Both the position numbers and the translations under genes were made by a program. A stretch of DNA of 64,000 bases, from positions 62,001-126,000 of the forward strand of contig NZ_JMGA01000016.1 of NCBI RefSeq assembly GCF_000765145.1, in the 5' to 3' direction. Shown one piece after another: positions 40,426-49,989 of this stretch. Each line of letters opens with the position of its first letter. Position 1 is the stretch's first letter. This DNA comes from Desulfosporosinus sp. HMP52 (GTDB lineage Bacteria > Bacillota > Desulfitobacteriia > Desulfitobacteriales > Desulfitobacteriaceae). The notes under the pieces are model-generated. The model was not told the DNA's origin, did not search any database, and was given only the letters and a program-made list of their open reading frames with translations.

Positions 40426-43400
40426 CTAATTGAGATCGCCAAGATCTATATCTTCTTCCTCAAGGACTTCAACATTCAATTCATCGAGAGGATCTTCCTC
40501 GTCAACGCTCTCCTCCTCGTCTGCCTCTCCAACTACTCGGGTTGCGGGAAGCGGGAGTTCTTCATGCAGATCAATGCCAAGTTCCTTTGCGGTTTCCGTT
40601 ATATCCTCATCAGTATCATGAATCTCAATTTCCCGATCATCTGCTGCCAAGACTCTTACGTCAAGACCCAAACTCTGCATTTCTTTGATTAATACTTTAA
40701 AGGATTCAGGAATTCCCGGTTCAGGAATATTCTCTCCTTTAACGATGGCTTCATAGGTTTTTACTCGGCCAACCACGTCGTCTGACTTAACTGTTAGGAT
40801 TTCTTGCAGAGTATACGAAGCCCCATATGCCTCCAAGGCCCAGACTTCCATTTCTCCGAAACGTTGACCCCCGAATTGAGCTTTTCCGCCCAAGGGTTGT
40901 TGTGTAACTAAAGAGTAGGGACCTGTCGAACGAGCGTGAATCTTGTCGTCAACCAAATGGTGAAGTTTGAGAACGTACATATAGCCAACGGTAATTTTGC
41001 TGTCGAAAGGATCTCCCGTGCGTCCATCATAGAGCATGGTCTTTCCATCGCTGGAAAGGCCTGCCTTCTCTAAGGTTTCAAAAATATCATCCTCAGTTGC
41101 TCCGTCAAAGACCGGGGTCGCAATACGAATCCCCAAGGCCTTGGCAGCTCTTCCTAAGTGGGTCTCCAGAACCTGCCCGATGTTCATCCGCGAAGGAACA
41201 CCTAAGGGATTTAACACCACTTCAATCGGTGTACCATCCGGCATAAACGGCATATCTTCTTGACGCATAACCCTCGAAATAACACCCTTGTTGCCGTGGC
41301 GACCTGCTACTTTGTCACCGACAGAAATCTTTCGTTTCTGAGCGATATACACACGCACAAGCTGATTAACACCGGGAGATAATTCATCCCCGTTTTCCCG
41401 GGTAAACACTTTAACATCAACTATTTTTCCGGCTTCTCCGTGAGGTACACGTAAAGAGGTATCCCGCACTTCACGAGCCTTTTCTCCGAAAATAGCACGC
41501 AACAAACGTTCTTCTGCCGTTAACTCCGTTTCACCTTTAGGAGTTACTTTTCCTACCAAAATATCTCCGGGACGAACTTCTGCACCAATACGAATAATTC
41601 CACGTTCATCCAGATCCTTCAGAACATCTTCCCCAACGTTCGGAATGTCGCGAGTGATTTCTTCAGGCCCAAGCTTCGTATCACGAGCATCTGATTCGTA
41701 CTCTTCAATATGAATCGATGTATAATAATCTTCTCTAACCAGCTTTTCACTAATTAAGATTGCGTCCTCGTAGTTATATCCTTCCCAAGTCATGAAGGCT
41801 ACTAAAACGTTCCTGCCTAAGGCCAACTCGCCATGGTCCGTTGACGGACCATCCGCAATAATTTGACCCGACTCAACTATCTCGCCCTTCTTAACAATTG
41901 GCCGCTGGTTAATACATGTACCTTGGTTAGAACGGGAATATTTAAGAAGTTTATGTTTTTCTGTCATCCCATCATCGCCAAGAACAATTATCTCATCAGC
42001 TGTTGCTCTTTTGATAACTCCGGCGCGCTTAGTGATGGCACAAACTCCCGAATCCTTAGCCGCCTTGTATTCCATTCCCGTACCTACATAAGGCGAATCA
42101 GTTCGCAATAAGGGTACTGCCTGCCGTTGCATGTTTGAGCCCATCAAAGCTCGGTTCGCATCGTCATGCTCCAAGAAAGGAATTAAGGCTGTAGCGATGG
42201 ATACCATCTGTTTTGGTGAAACGTCCATATAATCAACCTGATTGGGCGATACATGCACAAAATCCGGTCCATGACGACCATCAATTTTCTCCCCTAAAAA
42301 CTTTCCGTTCTCATCAAGAGGCGCGTTGGCCTGTGCAACGATATATTTTTCTTCCTCGTCTGCTGTCAAATAATGAATCTCATCCGTAACTCTGGCACCT
42401 TCCTTATCCGCTTTACGGTAAGGGGCCTCGATGAAGCCATAAGGATTAATGCGGCCAAAAGTACTTAAGGATCCGATCAGACCAATGTTGGGTCCTTCCG
42501 GGGTCTCTACCGGACACATCCTTCCATAGTGAGAATGATGTACGTCACGAACCTCAAAACCGGCACGCTCTCTGCTTAATCCTCCAGGCCCTAAAGCACT
42601 TAGGCGACGTTTATGAGTTAACTCCGCAAGGGGGTTCGTCTGATCCATAAACTGAGACAACTGGCTGCTGCCAAAGAATTCTTTAATTGCTGCTACGACG
42701 GGGCGAATATTAATGAGTACTTGAGGCGTAATGACCTCTACATCCTGAATCGTCATCCGCTCACGAACAACACGCTCCATACGAGATAGACCAATTCGGA
42801 ATTGATTCTGTAGGAGCTCTCCGACCGAACGAAGTCTGCGATTGCCTAAATGGTCAATATCATCTCTATGACCTTCCCCATTCATTAACGCAAGCATCCG
42901 CTGTACGCTGGCAATAATATCACCACGAGTTAAATGTCGTACATCCATAGGGATATCGAGACCAAGCTTCTTATTGAGCTTATACCGTCCGACTTTAGCT
43001 AGATCATAGCGTTTAGCGTCAAAGAACAAAGCTTCGAGTAATGAACGAGCGCTGTCAACCGTCGGCGGTTCGCCGGGTCTTAACCGCTTATAGATTTCAA
43101 CCAAGGCTTCTTCGGTTGACTCTGAGTTATCCCTTTCCAAGGTAGCACGGATATATTCATTATCATCAAATAACTCGAGAATTTGACCGTTGCTGGCATA
43201 CCCTAAAGCACGAATCAGAACTGTGCCGGGCAGTTTTCGAGTCCGGTCAACTCTTACAAAGATATTATCATTAACATCCGTTTCAAACTCCAACCAAGCT
43301 CCACGATTTGGAATAACTGTAGCCCCATAAAGCTTCTTCCCACTCGGGTCAATTTGCTCTGAGTAATAGACTCCTGGTGAGCGAACAAGTTGGCTAACAA

Positions 43401-43794
43401 TAACACGTTCGGCCCCGTTAATAATGAAGGTTCCCTTGTCTGTCATCAAGGGGAAATCTCCCATAAAGACTTCCTGTTCCTTCACTTCTCCAGTTTCCTT
43501 GTTGATCAGGCGTACCTTGACGCGAAGTGGCGCGGCATATGTAACATCGCGTTCTTTGCACTCCTCCACCTGATATTTAGCATCTCCTAGACTATAATCA
43601 ACAAATTCTAGAACGAGATTGCCCGTGAAATCTTGAATCGGCGAAATATCGCGAAACATATCGCGCAGCCCTTCATCAAGAAACCAACGATAGGAGTTTT
43701 GCTGGATTTCAATTAAATTTGGCATGTCGAGAACCTCACGGATTCTGGAATAACTCCAGCGCTCTCGTGTCCCAACCTTAACAGGATAGAACAT
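40426..43794 (-). CDS. rpoB: DNA-directed RNA polymerase beta subunit
   Basis: The 1,122-residue protein contains the rifampicin region with [40 protein letters not shown], then [34 protein letters not shown] and the C-terminal [27 protein letters not shown] follow. It ends with a very acidic tail ([30 protein letters not shown]). A promoter at 44023-44051 lies upstream in the long rplL-rpoB gap. Confidence 0.99.
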   Translation of the reverse strand: MFYPVKVGTRERWSYSRIREVLDMPNLIEIQQNSYRWFLDEGLRDMFRDISPIQDFTGNLVLEFVDYSLGDAKYQVEECKERDVTYAAPLRVKVRLINKETGEVKEQEVFMGDFPLMTDKGTFIINGAERVIVSQLVRSPGVYYSEQIDPSGKKLYGATVIPNRGAWLEFETDVNDNIFVRVDRTRKLPGTVLIRALGYASNGQILELFDDNEYIRATLERDNSESTEEALVEIYKRLRPGEPPTVDSARSLLEALFFDAKRYDLAKVGRYKLNKKLGLDIPMDVRHLTRGDIIASVQRMLALMNGEGHRDDIDHLGNRRLRSVGELLQNQFRIGLSRMERVVRERMTIQDVEVITPQVLINIRPVVAAIKEFFGSSQLSQFMDQTNPLAELTHKRRLSALGPGGLSRERAGFEVRDVHHSHYGRMCPVETPEGPNIGLIGSLSTFGRINPYGFIEAPYRKADKEGARVTDEIHYLTADEEEKYIVAQANAPLDENGKFLGEKIDGRHGPDFVHVSPNQVDYMDVSPKQMVSIATALIPFLEHDDANRALMGSNMQRQAVPLLRTDSPYVGTGMEYKAAKDSGVCAITKRAGVIKRATADEIIVLGDDGMTEKHKLLKYSRSNQGTCINQRPIVKKGEIVESGQIIADGPSTDHGELALGRNVLVAFMTWEGYNYEDAILISEKLVREDYYTSIHIEEYESDARDTKLGPEEITRDIPNVGEDVLKDLDERGIIRIGAEVRPGDILVGKVTPKGETELTAEERLLRAIFGEKAREVRDTSLRVPHGEAGKIVDVKVFTRENGDELSPGVNQLVRVYIAQKRKISVGDKVAGRHGNKGVISRVMRQEDMPFMPDGTPIEVVLNPLGVPSRMNIGQVLETHLGRAAKALGIRIATPVFDGATEDDIFETLEKAGLSSDGKTMLYDGRTGDPFDSKITVGYMYVLKLHHLVDDKIHARSTGPYSLVTQQPLGGKAQFGGQRFGEMEVWALEAYGASYTLQEILTVKSDDVVGRVKTYEAIVKGENIPEPGIPESFKVLIKEMQSLGLDVRVLAADDREIEIHDTDEDITETAKELGIDLHEELPLPATRVVGEADEEESVDEEDPLDELNVEVLEEEDIDLGDLN

Positions 43795-44016
43795 TTACGT
43801 TTCACCCCTCAGTGTGGTTTTCTCATTGAGGTCATAATATATTGACATATACAGCCAAAAGCAAGGCCTTTAAAAGAACCTCGCTTAACTGTTTATGATC
43901 TTTCAATATCATTCCGACAATTTCAAAGATAATATCTCCTTATTATCTATTGCTATTTACTTATTACCATAGCATGGATGGATTAAGTAATAAATTCCAT
44001 TTACATATGGTAACAT
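43795..44016 (-). promoter_or_regulatory. rpoB 5' leader, about 220 nt
   Basis: The untranslated leader between the rpoB promoter and start codon is AT-rich with no supported ORF. It holds a short imperfect stem AAGCGAGG / CCTTGCTT (43859-43886) followed by TTTGG on the minus strand. This could act as an attenuator, but the support is weak. Confidence 0.35.
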
Positions 44017-44022
44017 TTATAA

Positions 44023-44051
44023 AGTATACCAAAACAGAGACCCTCTGTCAA
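44023..44051 (-). promoter_or_regulatory. sigma-A promoter of rpoB-rpoC
   Basis: A consensus TTGACA (44046-44051), a 17-bp spacer and TATACT (44023-44028) on the minus strand, downstream of the rplL stem-loop. It would let rpoBC be transcribed independently of rplJL. Confidence 0.85.
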
Positions 44052-44136
44052 GAAAATATTTGATTAATCTCATGGAACATTTACAAATATTGGTGTCCGC
44101 TTTGGATGAAACATTGATCCTTGTTGTCAAATTAAA

Positions 44137-44168
44137 GAAGGTACTCTCTACACGAAGAGAGTACCTTC
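44137..44168 (-). terminator. stem-loop after rplL (terminator or attenuator)
   Basis: A perfect 12-bp stem GAAGGTACTCTC / GAGAGTACCTTC with an 8-nt loop lies 12 bp past rplL, followed on the minus strand by TTTAATTTG. It is placed where the rplJL-rpoBC attenuator is found in other bacteria. Confidence 0.7.
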
Positions 44169-44180
44169 AAATTAAAAGCA

Positions 44181-44558
44181 TTACTTAACGTCTACAGTTG
44201 CACCAGCTTCAGTCAATTTAGCTTTTAAAGCTTCAGCCTCGTCTTTGGAGACTTTCTCTTTAACCGGTTTTGGAGCATTGTCAACGAGGTCTTTGGCTTC
44301 TTTGAGGCCTAGTCCGGTAGCTTCACGAACTACTTTGATAACTCCGATTTTAGAAGATCCACAGTTCATGAGAATTACGTCAAACTCAGTTTTTTCTTCA
44401 GCTTCAGCTGCAGGAGCTGCTGCTGCTGCTCCACCAGCAACGGCTACAGGAGCTGCTGCGCTTACACCAAATTCTTCTTCAAAAGCTTTTACAAGTTCAG
44501 ATAACTCGAGAACGGTTAAGCCTTTTACGGCTTCGAGAATTTCATTGATTTTAGACAT
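44181..44558 (-). CDS. rplL: 50S ribosomal protein L7/L12
   Basis: L7/L12 forms the ribosomal stalk that recruits GTPase factors. The 125-residue product begins [26 protein letters not shown]. An Ala-rich hinge ([15 protein letters not shown]) follows, then the C-terminal domain with [24 protein letters not shown]. The ATG at 44558 follows AAGGGGG; the ten codons upstream in frame are unlikely to be translated. Confidence 0.98.
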   Translation of the reverse strand: MSKINEILEAVKGLTVLELSELVKAFEEEFGVSAAAPVAVAGGAAAAAPAAEAEEKTEFDVILMNCGSSKIGVIKVVREATGLGLKEAKDLVDNAPKPVKEKVSKDEAEALKAKLTEAGATVDVK

Positions 44559-44657
44559 TTTAAATTTCCCCCTTAAAATTATAAACATTTAAATTTAAGC
44601 TAACTCATTCACTGGTTCTAAAGGAATCCACTTCAATAAATCGAAGTTCTACATACC

Positions 44658-45185
44658 CTATTGTGCAGCCTTAAGCTTACGTACTTCCTCCAAAGCATAT
44701 CCCATTTTACGGATAGGACCTTGAAGAACATTAGCCATACCTGTAAGAGGAGCTTGCATACCACGTAAGACCATAGCCAGTAAGACCTCACGAGAAGGCA
44801 GATCAGCAAGAGCTTTAACGCCCTCTGCTCCAATAACCTTTCCCTCAAGTACCCCAGCTTTAATTTGGAATGTCTTTAACTTATTTACCTTAGCAAATTC
44901 TGTTAATATCTTAGCCGGAGCAACAGGATCTGCACTAAAAGCAAGTGCAGTAGGTCCCTTAAGATAAGAATCCAGCCCTTCTACCCCTAACTCATCAGCA
45001 GCGCGTCGTACGAGGTTGTTTTTCAAAACCCGGTACTCTACTCCAGCTTTACGTAATTGAGCACGTAATTGCGTTACTTGGGCAACAGTCAAACCGCGAT
45101 AGTCAGCCAATACAATACCGGAAGACTGTTGAAACTTTTCTTTAATCTCCGAAACTATTAGACCTTTTTCTTCGATGTTAAGCAT
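44658..45185 (-). CDS. rplJ: 50S ribosomal protein L10
   Basis: L10 is the base of the stalk. The 175-residue form starts at the ATG at 45185 with AAGGAGG upstream ([20 protein letters not shown]). Continuing 35 codons further would read through the regulatory leader. It contains [35 protein letters not shown] and C-terminal helices for L7/L12 binding. Confidence 0.97.
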   Translation of the reverse strand: MLNIEEKGLIVSEIKEKFQQSSGIVLADYRGLTVAQVTQLRAQLRKAGVEYRVLKNNLVRRAADELGVEGLDSYLKGPTALAFSADPVAPAKILTEFAKVNKLKTFQIKAGVLEGKVIGAEGVKALADLPSREVLLAMVLRGMQAPLTGMANVLQGPIRKMGYALEEVRKLKAAQ

Positions 45186-45225
45186 CTGTGTACCTCCTTC
45201 CCGATTAGATAAACTTATTAGCAAC

Positions 45226-45347
45226 AAGAAAACCTCCGCGCTTGCAGAGGTTAAGAATGCCAAATAGATATCTTCGGCGTAATCTTCCAACCTCGGCAGG
45301 TCATTAAGCCTTTCGGCACCTGCTTTCTACAGCGGACTTATTAAATT
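45226..45347 (-). promoter_or_regulatory. L10 leader with terminator hairpin
   Basis: The leader between the rplJ promoter and the rplJ ribosome site includes a GC-rich region (GCAGGTGCCGAAAGGC ... GACCTGCCGAGGTTGG, about 45280-45327) that looks like the known L10(L12)4-binding motif. After it comes a terminator-like hairpin AACCTC / GAGGTT (45231-45252) followed by TTCTTG. This arrangement fits autoregulation of rplJL by L10-L12. Confidence 0.75.
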
Positions 45348-45354
45348 CCTGATA

Positions 45355-45383
45355 AGTTTATCCCATTTATCCAACACTGTCAA
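45355..45383 (-). promoter_or_regulatory. sigma-A promoter of rplJ-rplL
   Basis: TTGACA (45378-45383), a 17-bp spacer and TAAACT (45355-45360) on the minus strand, just after the rplA stop codon and before the L10 leader. Confidence 0.75.
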
Positions 45384-45395
45384 GCATACCGTAAG

Positions 45396-46088
45396 TTAGA
45401 TTGCTTTTGCAGGGTTAATGCGTACGCCTGGGCCCATCGTAGAGGACACTGTGACACTCCGCATAAATTGACCTTTAGCAGCTGCAGGCTTTGCCTTAAG
45501 CAAAGTCTCTCCAAGTACACGATAATTTTCCAGTAGTTGTTCAATACTGAATGAGGCTTTACCGATGGGTGCATGTATAATGCCAGCCTTATCCGCACGG
45601 TATTCAATCTTACCAGCCTTAATTTCTTTAATCGCACGAGTTACATCAAAGGTAACTGTTCCCGTCTTCGGGTTTGGCATGAGGCCCTTAGGTCCGAGTA
45701 CTCGTCCTAATTTACCAACCATACCCATCATATCTGGGGTTGCAACAACAACTTCGAAGCCAAACCAACCTTGCTCAATCTTAGCAATCATATCTTCTGC
45801 TCCAACAAAGTCTGCTCCTGCTTGCTCTGCCTCTTTGGCCTTTTCCCCTTTAGCAAATACCAATACCGAACGAGTTTTACCCGTTCCATTCGGGAGTACA
45901 ACAGCACCACGAATTTGTTGGTCAGCATGACGGGTATCAATGCCTAATTTGAAGGCAGCCTCCACAGTCTCATCAAACTTGGCTTTAGCATTATTTTTTA
46001 CAATTGATAATGCTTCTGTTGGTTCGTAGAGAGCAATGCGATCAAAGGATTTTACAGCCTCTTGATATTTCTTACCTACTTTAGCCAT
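45396..46088 (-). CDS. rplA: 50S ribosomal protein L1
   Basis: L1 forms the mobile stalk at the E site. The 230-residue product starts [18 protein letters not shown] behind AAGGAGG at 46088. It has [51 protein letters not shown] and the C-terminal [16 protein letters not shown]. It follows rplK in the usual pair. Confidence 0.98.
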   Translation of the reverse strand: MAKVGKKYQEAVKSFDRIALYEPTEALSIVKNNAKAKFDETVEAAFKLGIDTRHADQQIRGAVVLPNGTGKTRSVLVFAKGEKAKEAEQAGADFVGAEDMIAKIEQGWFGFEVVVATPDMMGMVGKLGRVLGPKGLMPNPKTGTVTFDVTRAIKEIKAGKIEYRADKAGIIHAPIGKASFSIEQLLENYRVLGETLLKAKPAAAKGQFMRSVTVSSTMGPGVRINPAKAI

Positions 46089-46152
46089 TCTATTAACCTC
46101 CTTGTGGTTACACGGGCTTAGCCCTCCCACAAAATTCTTTGATGTTTACAAA

Positions 46153-46581
46153 TTAACCTTCGACAACGTCGATTCCCATGCTCCGCGCTGTTCCTTCAAT
46201 CATGCGCATCGCAGCTTCAATGCTGGCTGCATTCAAATCCTTCATCTTAGTATCCGCGATTTCACGAATTTTTGATTTAGGAACAGAAGCAACCTTCTTG
46301 CGATTAGGTTCAGCAGAGCCAGAATTAATATTTGCAGCTTTCTTAAGCAAAACTGCTGCTGGTGGAGTTTTGGTAATAAAGGTAAACGAACGGTCCTCAT
46401 AGACAGTAATCTCAACCGGGATTATAAGCCCCACTTGATCTTTTGTACGCTCATTATACTCTTTACAAAAGCCCATAATATTGACCCCGTGCTGACCCAA
46501 AGCTGGACCAACCGGAGGTGCCGGTGTTGCCTTTCCTGCATTGATCGCTAATTTTACCAAACCAATTACTTTCTTTGCCAT
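46153..46581 (-). CDS. rplK: 50S ribosomal protein L11
   Basis: L11 binds the GTPase-associated 23S region and is needed for RelA activation. The 142-residue form starts [25 protein letters not shown] and includes the proline-rich N-domain, [14 protein letters not shown] and the C-terminal [21 protein letters not shown] two codons upstream is an alternative start. Confidence 0.98.
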   Translation of the reverse strand: MAKKVIGLVKLAINAGKATPAPPVGPALGQHGVNIMGFCKEYNERTKDQVGLIIPVEITVYEDRSFTFITKTPPAAVLLKKAANINSGSAEPNRKKVASVPKSKIREIADTKMKDLNAASIEAAMRMIEGTARSMGIDVVEG

Positions 46582-46612
46582 TTTCAATACACCCCCTTAT
46601 TAGGATAACCTT

Positions 46613-47140
46613 TTAATCTAATTTTTGAACCTGCGTAAACTCAAGTTCAACGGGAGTTTCTCTGCCAAACATAGATACCTCAACCCGCAACTTGCCTTTG
46701 TCTGCAAGGATTTCTCTCACTACTCCAACGAAGTCCTTGAAAGGACCGGCAATAACTTGGACACTTTGATTAATATCAAAGTCGACCCGGGTCTGAATTT
46801 CATCCATTCCCATTTGCTGCAATATACTTACAACCTCATCATCCAGCAAAGGGATAGGCTTCGTTCCAGAACCGACAAATCCCGTTACACCCGGAGTATT
46901 ACGAACAACATACCATGAGTCATCCGTCATTTCCATTTCAACGAGCACATAGCCTGGATAAACCTTGCGTTTGGTAATCTTTTGTTTACCATTTTTGAAT
47001 TCAATTTCATCTTCCATGGGAACTAGAACTCGGAAAATCTTCTCCTCCATGTTCATGGATTCGACTCGTTTTTCGAGATTCATTTTTACCTTGTTCTCAT
47101 AGCCAGAATAGGTATGAATTACAAACCAATTTTTTGCCAT
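46613..47140 (-). CDS. nusG: transcription termination/antitermination factor NusG
   Basis: NusG couples RNA polymerase to ribosomes and Rho. The 175-residue protein has the NGN domain (KNWFVIHTYSGYENKVKMNLEKRVE; about 1-110) with the YPGYVLVEMEMTDDSWYVVRNTPGVTGFVG core, and a C-terminal KOW domain (VQVIAGPFKDFVGVVREIL). It lies between secE and rplK. Confidence 0.99.
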   Translation of the reverse strand: MAKNWFVIHTYSGYENKVKMNLEKRVESMNMEEKIFRVLVPMEDEIEFKNGKQKITKRKVYPGYVLVEMEMTDDSWYVVRNTPGVTGFVGSGTKPIPLLDDEVVSILQQMGMDEIQTRVDFDINQSVQVIAGPFKDFVGVVREILADKGKLRVEVSMFGRETPVELEFTQVQKLD

Positions 47141-47183
47141 TTCTCAGGGACCTCCTCAGACACTGCCGTTGAAACTTATATGT

Positions 47184-47408
47184 TTAGGGCAGCAGCTTGG
47201 TCAAGGCCGCACTTAAGCCGCTATCAACAATCCACATAAGAATAGATACAATTGCAACCGCAAAAAACACAACAACTGTGTAGGTTAGCAATTGCCTGCG
47301 GCTTGGCCAATGAACTTTCTTGAGTTCGCTCAAAACCCCGCGGAAATACTCCATCGCCTTATCTTTCTGGCTCTGAGTATTGGCCGGTTTCTTCAACTCG
47401 CCCATCAC
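47184..47408 (-). CDS. secE: protein translocase subunit SecE
   Basis: The 74-residue protein is the short single-pass SecE: a cytoplasmic amphipathic part (YFRGVLSELKKVHWPSRRQLL), then one membrane helix (about residues 43-65). The ELKKV-WPSR motif is diagnostic. It follows rpmG and precedes nusG. Confidence 0.97.
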   Translation of the reverse strand: MMGELKKPANTQSQKDKAMEYFRGVLSELKKVHWPSRRQLLTYTVVVFFAVAIVSILMWIVDSGLSAALTKLLP

Positions 47409-47487
47409 TTCACATCCTTACAGACTCCAAGTCATCGACTCGTGACAACGCCCCCTGGCGTACATCTAAACCTTTGCAAAAAAAAAA

Positions 47488-47637
47488 TTACTTAGTTTCC
47501 TTATGCAGAGTGTGGCTCTTGCAAAACTTGCAAAACTTTTGAGCTTCCAAGCGATCTGGGTTGTTTTTCTTATTTTTCATAGTAGCATAGTTACGGTGCT
47601 TGCAATCAGTACACGCTAAAATAATGCCGACACGCAT
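47488..47637 (-). CDS. rpmG: 50S ribosomal protein L33, zinc-binding form
   Basis: The minus strand from the ATG at 47637 encodes 49 residues: [19 protein letters not shown], then [22 protein letters not shown] and a short end. CTDC and CKFC are the two zinc-binding pairs. GGAGGTG precedes the start. It is placed directly before secE as in Bacillus. Confidence 0.96.
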   Translation of the reverse strand: MRVGIILACTDCKHRNYATMKNKKNNPDRLEAQKFCKFCKSHTLHKETK

Positions 47638-47692
47638 TCACGAACACCTCCCGGACAACGGTAGGACGCTGTATTTTTTCATTACTCAAAAC

Positions 47693-47721
47693 ACTTTATC
47701 ACAAGATAATTTGACTGTCAA
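47693..47721 (-). promoter_or_regulatory. sigma-A promoter of rpmG-secE-nusG
   Basis: TTGACA (47716-47721), a 17-bp spacer and TAAAGT (47693-47698) with a TG one base upstream of the -10 on the minus strand. It lies after the tRNA terminator and about 50 bp before rpmG. Confidence 0.72.
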
Positions 47722-47862
47722 GAAAAAGCCTTGATAGATCTTAGCTGACACCAAGCCCCTAGGCATTTCCTTACTAATGGTTCGATATCCAGTTCCATTG
47801 ACTATAGCCACAATAGTTAATGAAATGATAACCCAGCTCAAGGTCGAGTGCAGCCAAATAAC

Positions 47863-47884
47863 AAAAAAGACAGCTTTGCTGTCT
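47863..47884 (-). terminator. rho-independent terminator of the tRNA operon
   Basis: A perfect 7-bp stem AGACAGC / GCTGTCT with a 3-nt loop, followed by TTTTT on the minus strand, just past the initiator tRNA. Confidence 0.88.
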
Positions 47885-47892
47885 AGTTTACT

Positions 47893-47967
<75 letters not shown>

Positions 47968-48088
47968 ATAATAACTGTTCAGTTGCACGAAGTGCGATAG
48001 ACACCCGTCAACCTATCCATGCCTAAGAGAGGTACGCTTTGCTGCACCCTCATTTTGCAATGAGTCCACAAAGCCAAGAAGTTCTAAA

Positions 48089-48164
48089 TGGAGCCGACGA
48101 TGGGACTCGAACCCGCAACCTGCTGATTACAAATCAGCTGCTCTGCCAATTGAGCTACGTCGGC
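48089..48164 (-). tRNA. tRNA-Thr (UGU)
   Basis: A 76-nt cloverleaf with GCCGACG/CGTCGGC acceptor, CTGAT/ATCAG anticodon stem and loop TTTGTAA (anticodon TGT), and TTCGAGT in the T-loop. CCA is encoded. It is co-transcribed with the initiator tRNA from the promoter at 48210. Confidence 0.97.
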
Positions 48165-48209
48165 CTATATCTTCCTGTGCTACAAGCATTAACCTCAAGG
48201 CACTTACGT

Positions 48210-48238
48210 AGTTTAGCACTAATCTTTATAAAACGCAA
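48210..48238 (-). promoter_or_regulatory. promoter of the tRNA-Thr/tRNA-fMet operon
   Basis: TTGCGT (48233-48238), a 17-bp spacer and TAAACT (48210-48215) preceded by TGC on the minus strand, between sigH and the tRNAs. Confidence 0.65.
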
Positions 48239-48267
48239 GTACTTTAACCAATAAAAGATATGTAAAA

Positions 48268-48918
48268 TTATCCATCACGACGTTCAAGATATCGTTCGAG
48301 CTTTCTTTTAACTCGCTGCAACGCATTATCGATTGATTTTACATGTCTTCTCAAGTCAACTGCAATCTCTTGATAAGATTTGCCCTCCAAGTATGACATT
48401 AGTACTTTCCACTCTAAAGAACTAAGGATTTCGCCCATTTTTTCTTCAATGTCGTCAAACTCTTCTCTGCTGATAATTAGTTCTTCGGGATCGGTAATTC
48501 GAGTTCCCGAAATAACATCGAGAAGAGTCCTATCCGAATCTTCGTCATAAATAGGCTTATTCAAGGAAACATATGAGTTTAAGGGAATGTGTTTCTGCCT
48601 CGTCGCGGTTTTAATTGCTGTGATTATCTGTCGTGTAATACATAATTCTGCAAACGCTCTAAACGAGGAGAGTTTGTCCCCGCGAAAATCACGAATTGCT
48701 TTATAAAGTCCTATCATTCCCTCTTGGATAATATCTTCACGATCAGCACCAATCAGAAAGTAAGAACGCGCTTTGGCCCTAACAAAGTTTTTATATTTGT
48801 TAATTAGATACTCCAGTGCTGTAGCGTCGCCTTCCTTGGCAAGCTCAACCACCTCTTCATCTACGATAACGTCGATGATTTCACATTCTGGTAGTTCTGG
48901 TTGGGCTTGAAGAGTCAA
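48268..48918 (-). CDS. sigH: sporulation sigma factor SigH
   Basis: SigH directs early sporulation and stationary-phase genes. The 216-residue form starts at a TTG at 48918, 7 nt behind AGGGGG, and matches the Bacillus length of 218. Sigma region 2 has RSYFLIGADREDIIQEGMIGLYKAIRDFRGDKLSSFRAFAELCITRQII. Region 4 has LEGKSYQEIAVDLRRHVKSIDNALQRVKRKLERYL. Upstream in-frame codons lie in the 5' leader. Its own promoter (48991-49020) has a dyad. Confidence 0.95.
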   Translation of the reverse strand: MTLQAQPELPECEIIDVIVDEEVVELAKEGDATALEYLINKYKNFVRAKARSYFLIGADREDIIQEGMIGLYKAIRDFRGDKLSSFRAFAELCITRQIITAIKTATRQKHIPLNSYVSLNKPIYDEDSDRTLLDVISGTRITDPEELIISREEFDDIEEKMGEILSSLEWKVLMSYLEGKSYQEIAVDLRRHVKSIDNALQRVKRKLERYLERRDG

Positions 48919-49099
48919 GTTGATCCCCCCTACAATGTCATCACGAAGAAGACGCAATCTCGGCTAGCCCTCGTCCACGAGAACATCCTCATTATACTCG
49001 ACGCTAAAGAAAAGCGTCAAGGCGAAGTTTTGGTTGTTCTGTCGCTATTCGTGAAGTTTGAGATCGAGACACGAGTTCTAAAGACCCAAAATCCTGCGA
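48919..49099 (-). other. sigH 5' region
   Basis: Between the sigH start and the terminator of the rlmB operon there is only the sigH promoter with its dyad and a leader of about 65 nt. No further gene is seen. Confidence 0.5.
48991..49020 (-). promoter_or_regulatory. sigma-A-type promoter of sigH with internal dyad
   Basis: TTGACG (49015-49020), an 18-bp spacer and TATAAT (48991-48996) on the minus strand. A GACGCT / AGCGTC inverted repeat (49000-49005 and 49013-49018) overlaps the -35 and the spacer, so a dimeric repressor could act here. In Bacillus the sigH promoter is a target of AbrB. Confidence 0.7.
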
Positions 49100-49164
49100 A
49101 AATGGGGCTTTAGAGGTCAAAATAGTGTAAAAAATTTAATAATCAAAATTACAAAGCCCCATTT
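49100..49164 (-). terminator. terminator-like stem after rlmB
   Basis: A perfect 12-bp inverted repeat AAATGGGGCTTT / AAAGCCCCATTT (49100-49111 and 49153-49164) encloses a 41-nt AT-rich loop. On the minus strand the second arm ends ATTTTCGC. It probably ends the cysE-cysS-mrnC-thyX-rlmB transcript. Confidence 0.6.
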
Positions 49165-49221
49165 GGAAAGTTATACCGTTGCTGGGCGCCGACTGTGAGT
49201 CCAGCTGCCATTTTTAGGTCT

Positions 49222-49989
49222 TTAGATTTTTGTGATGGGTTTTTCAGATTGAATTCTTTGTCTAAGCACCTCATAGAGCATAACCGAACCTGCAACACTG
49301 GCGTTTAAGGAAGAGACCTGGCCCCTCATGGGCAGACTTACGATTTCATCGCAATTTTCTCTAAGCAAACGGCTAATCCCCTTTCCTTCACTGCCAATTA
49401 CAATTACCCTCGGGCCAGTTAAATCTGCCTTGAATGCATTTGTCCCCCCGGCTTCCGCCCCCGATACCCAGCATCCCGCTTTCTTTAAATCCTTTAAGGT
49501 TTGAACTAAGTTACTTACTCGGGCTACTTTGACATGTTCAACTGCTCCGGCAGATGTTTTGGCTACCGTTCCAGTGAGGGCTACACTTCTCCGCTTAGGA
49601 ATAATCACTCCATGGGCACCGACAGCATCAACAGTCCTAAGTAAGGCCCCCAGATTATGAGGATCCTCTATCTCATCGAGCATTAAGATAAAAGGGTCTT
49701 CTTGGCGCTGGACAGCTAAGGCCAGAATATCTTCCACATTCGCATACTCACTCGCCGCCACATAGGCCAGCATGCCTTGGTGTCGCTCGCGATTTGTCAA
49801 CCGATCAAGAGTCTGGCGATCTACAAATTGGTAGGGTGTATTATGCTTATGAAGCAAGGCCATAATATCTTGATTTTTACCACTAGGCCCATCTGAAACA
49901 AGGAGAACTTTGTTAATTGGTTTGCCACTTTTAAGAAGCTCAGCCACTGGATTTTTACCATAAACAATTTCTTCGTTCACGAAGTTCAC
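49222..49989 (-). CDS. rlmB: 23S rRNA (guanosine-2'-O-)-methyltransferase, TrmH/SpoU family
   Basis: The 255-residue protein has an N-terminal substrate-binding domain (IVYGKNPVAELLKSGKPINKVLL) and a C-terminal SPOUT domain with the trefoil-knot motifs LDEIEDPHNLGALLRTVDAVGAHGVI, VIVIGSEGKGISRLLRENCD and PMRGQVSSLNASVAGSVMLYEVLRQR. SPOUT proteins of this type modify 23S G2251. The GTG start overlaps the thyX stop by 4 bp (GTGA). Confidence 0.92.
   Translation of the reverse strand: MNFVNEEIVYGKNPVAELLKSGKPINKVLLVSDGPSGKNQDIMALLHKHNTPYQFVDRQTLDRLTNRERHQGMLAYVAASEYANVEDILALAVQRQEDPFILMLDEIEDPHNLGALLRTVDAVGAHGVIIPKRRSVALTGTVAKTSAGAVEHVKVARVSNLVQTLKDLKKAGCWVSGAEAGGTNAFKADLTGPRVIVIGSEGKGISRLLRENCDEIVSLPMRGQVSSLNASVAGSVMLYEVLRQRIQSEKPITKI

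Larger units (their letters stand above)
47638..47892 (-). other. spacer between initiator tRNA and rpmG
   Basis: Apart from the rpmG promoter and the tRNA terminator listed separately, the roughly 140 bp at 47722-47862 hold no ORF with a ribosome site and no clear structure. Confidence 0.5.

Noticed and set aside
48039-48254. 71-codon plus-strand ORF over tRNA-Thr
   Set aside because: It overlaps a certain tRNA gene on the opposite strand.
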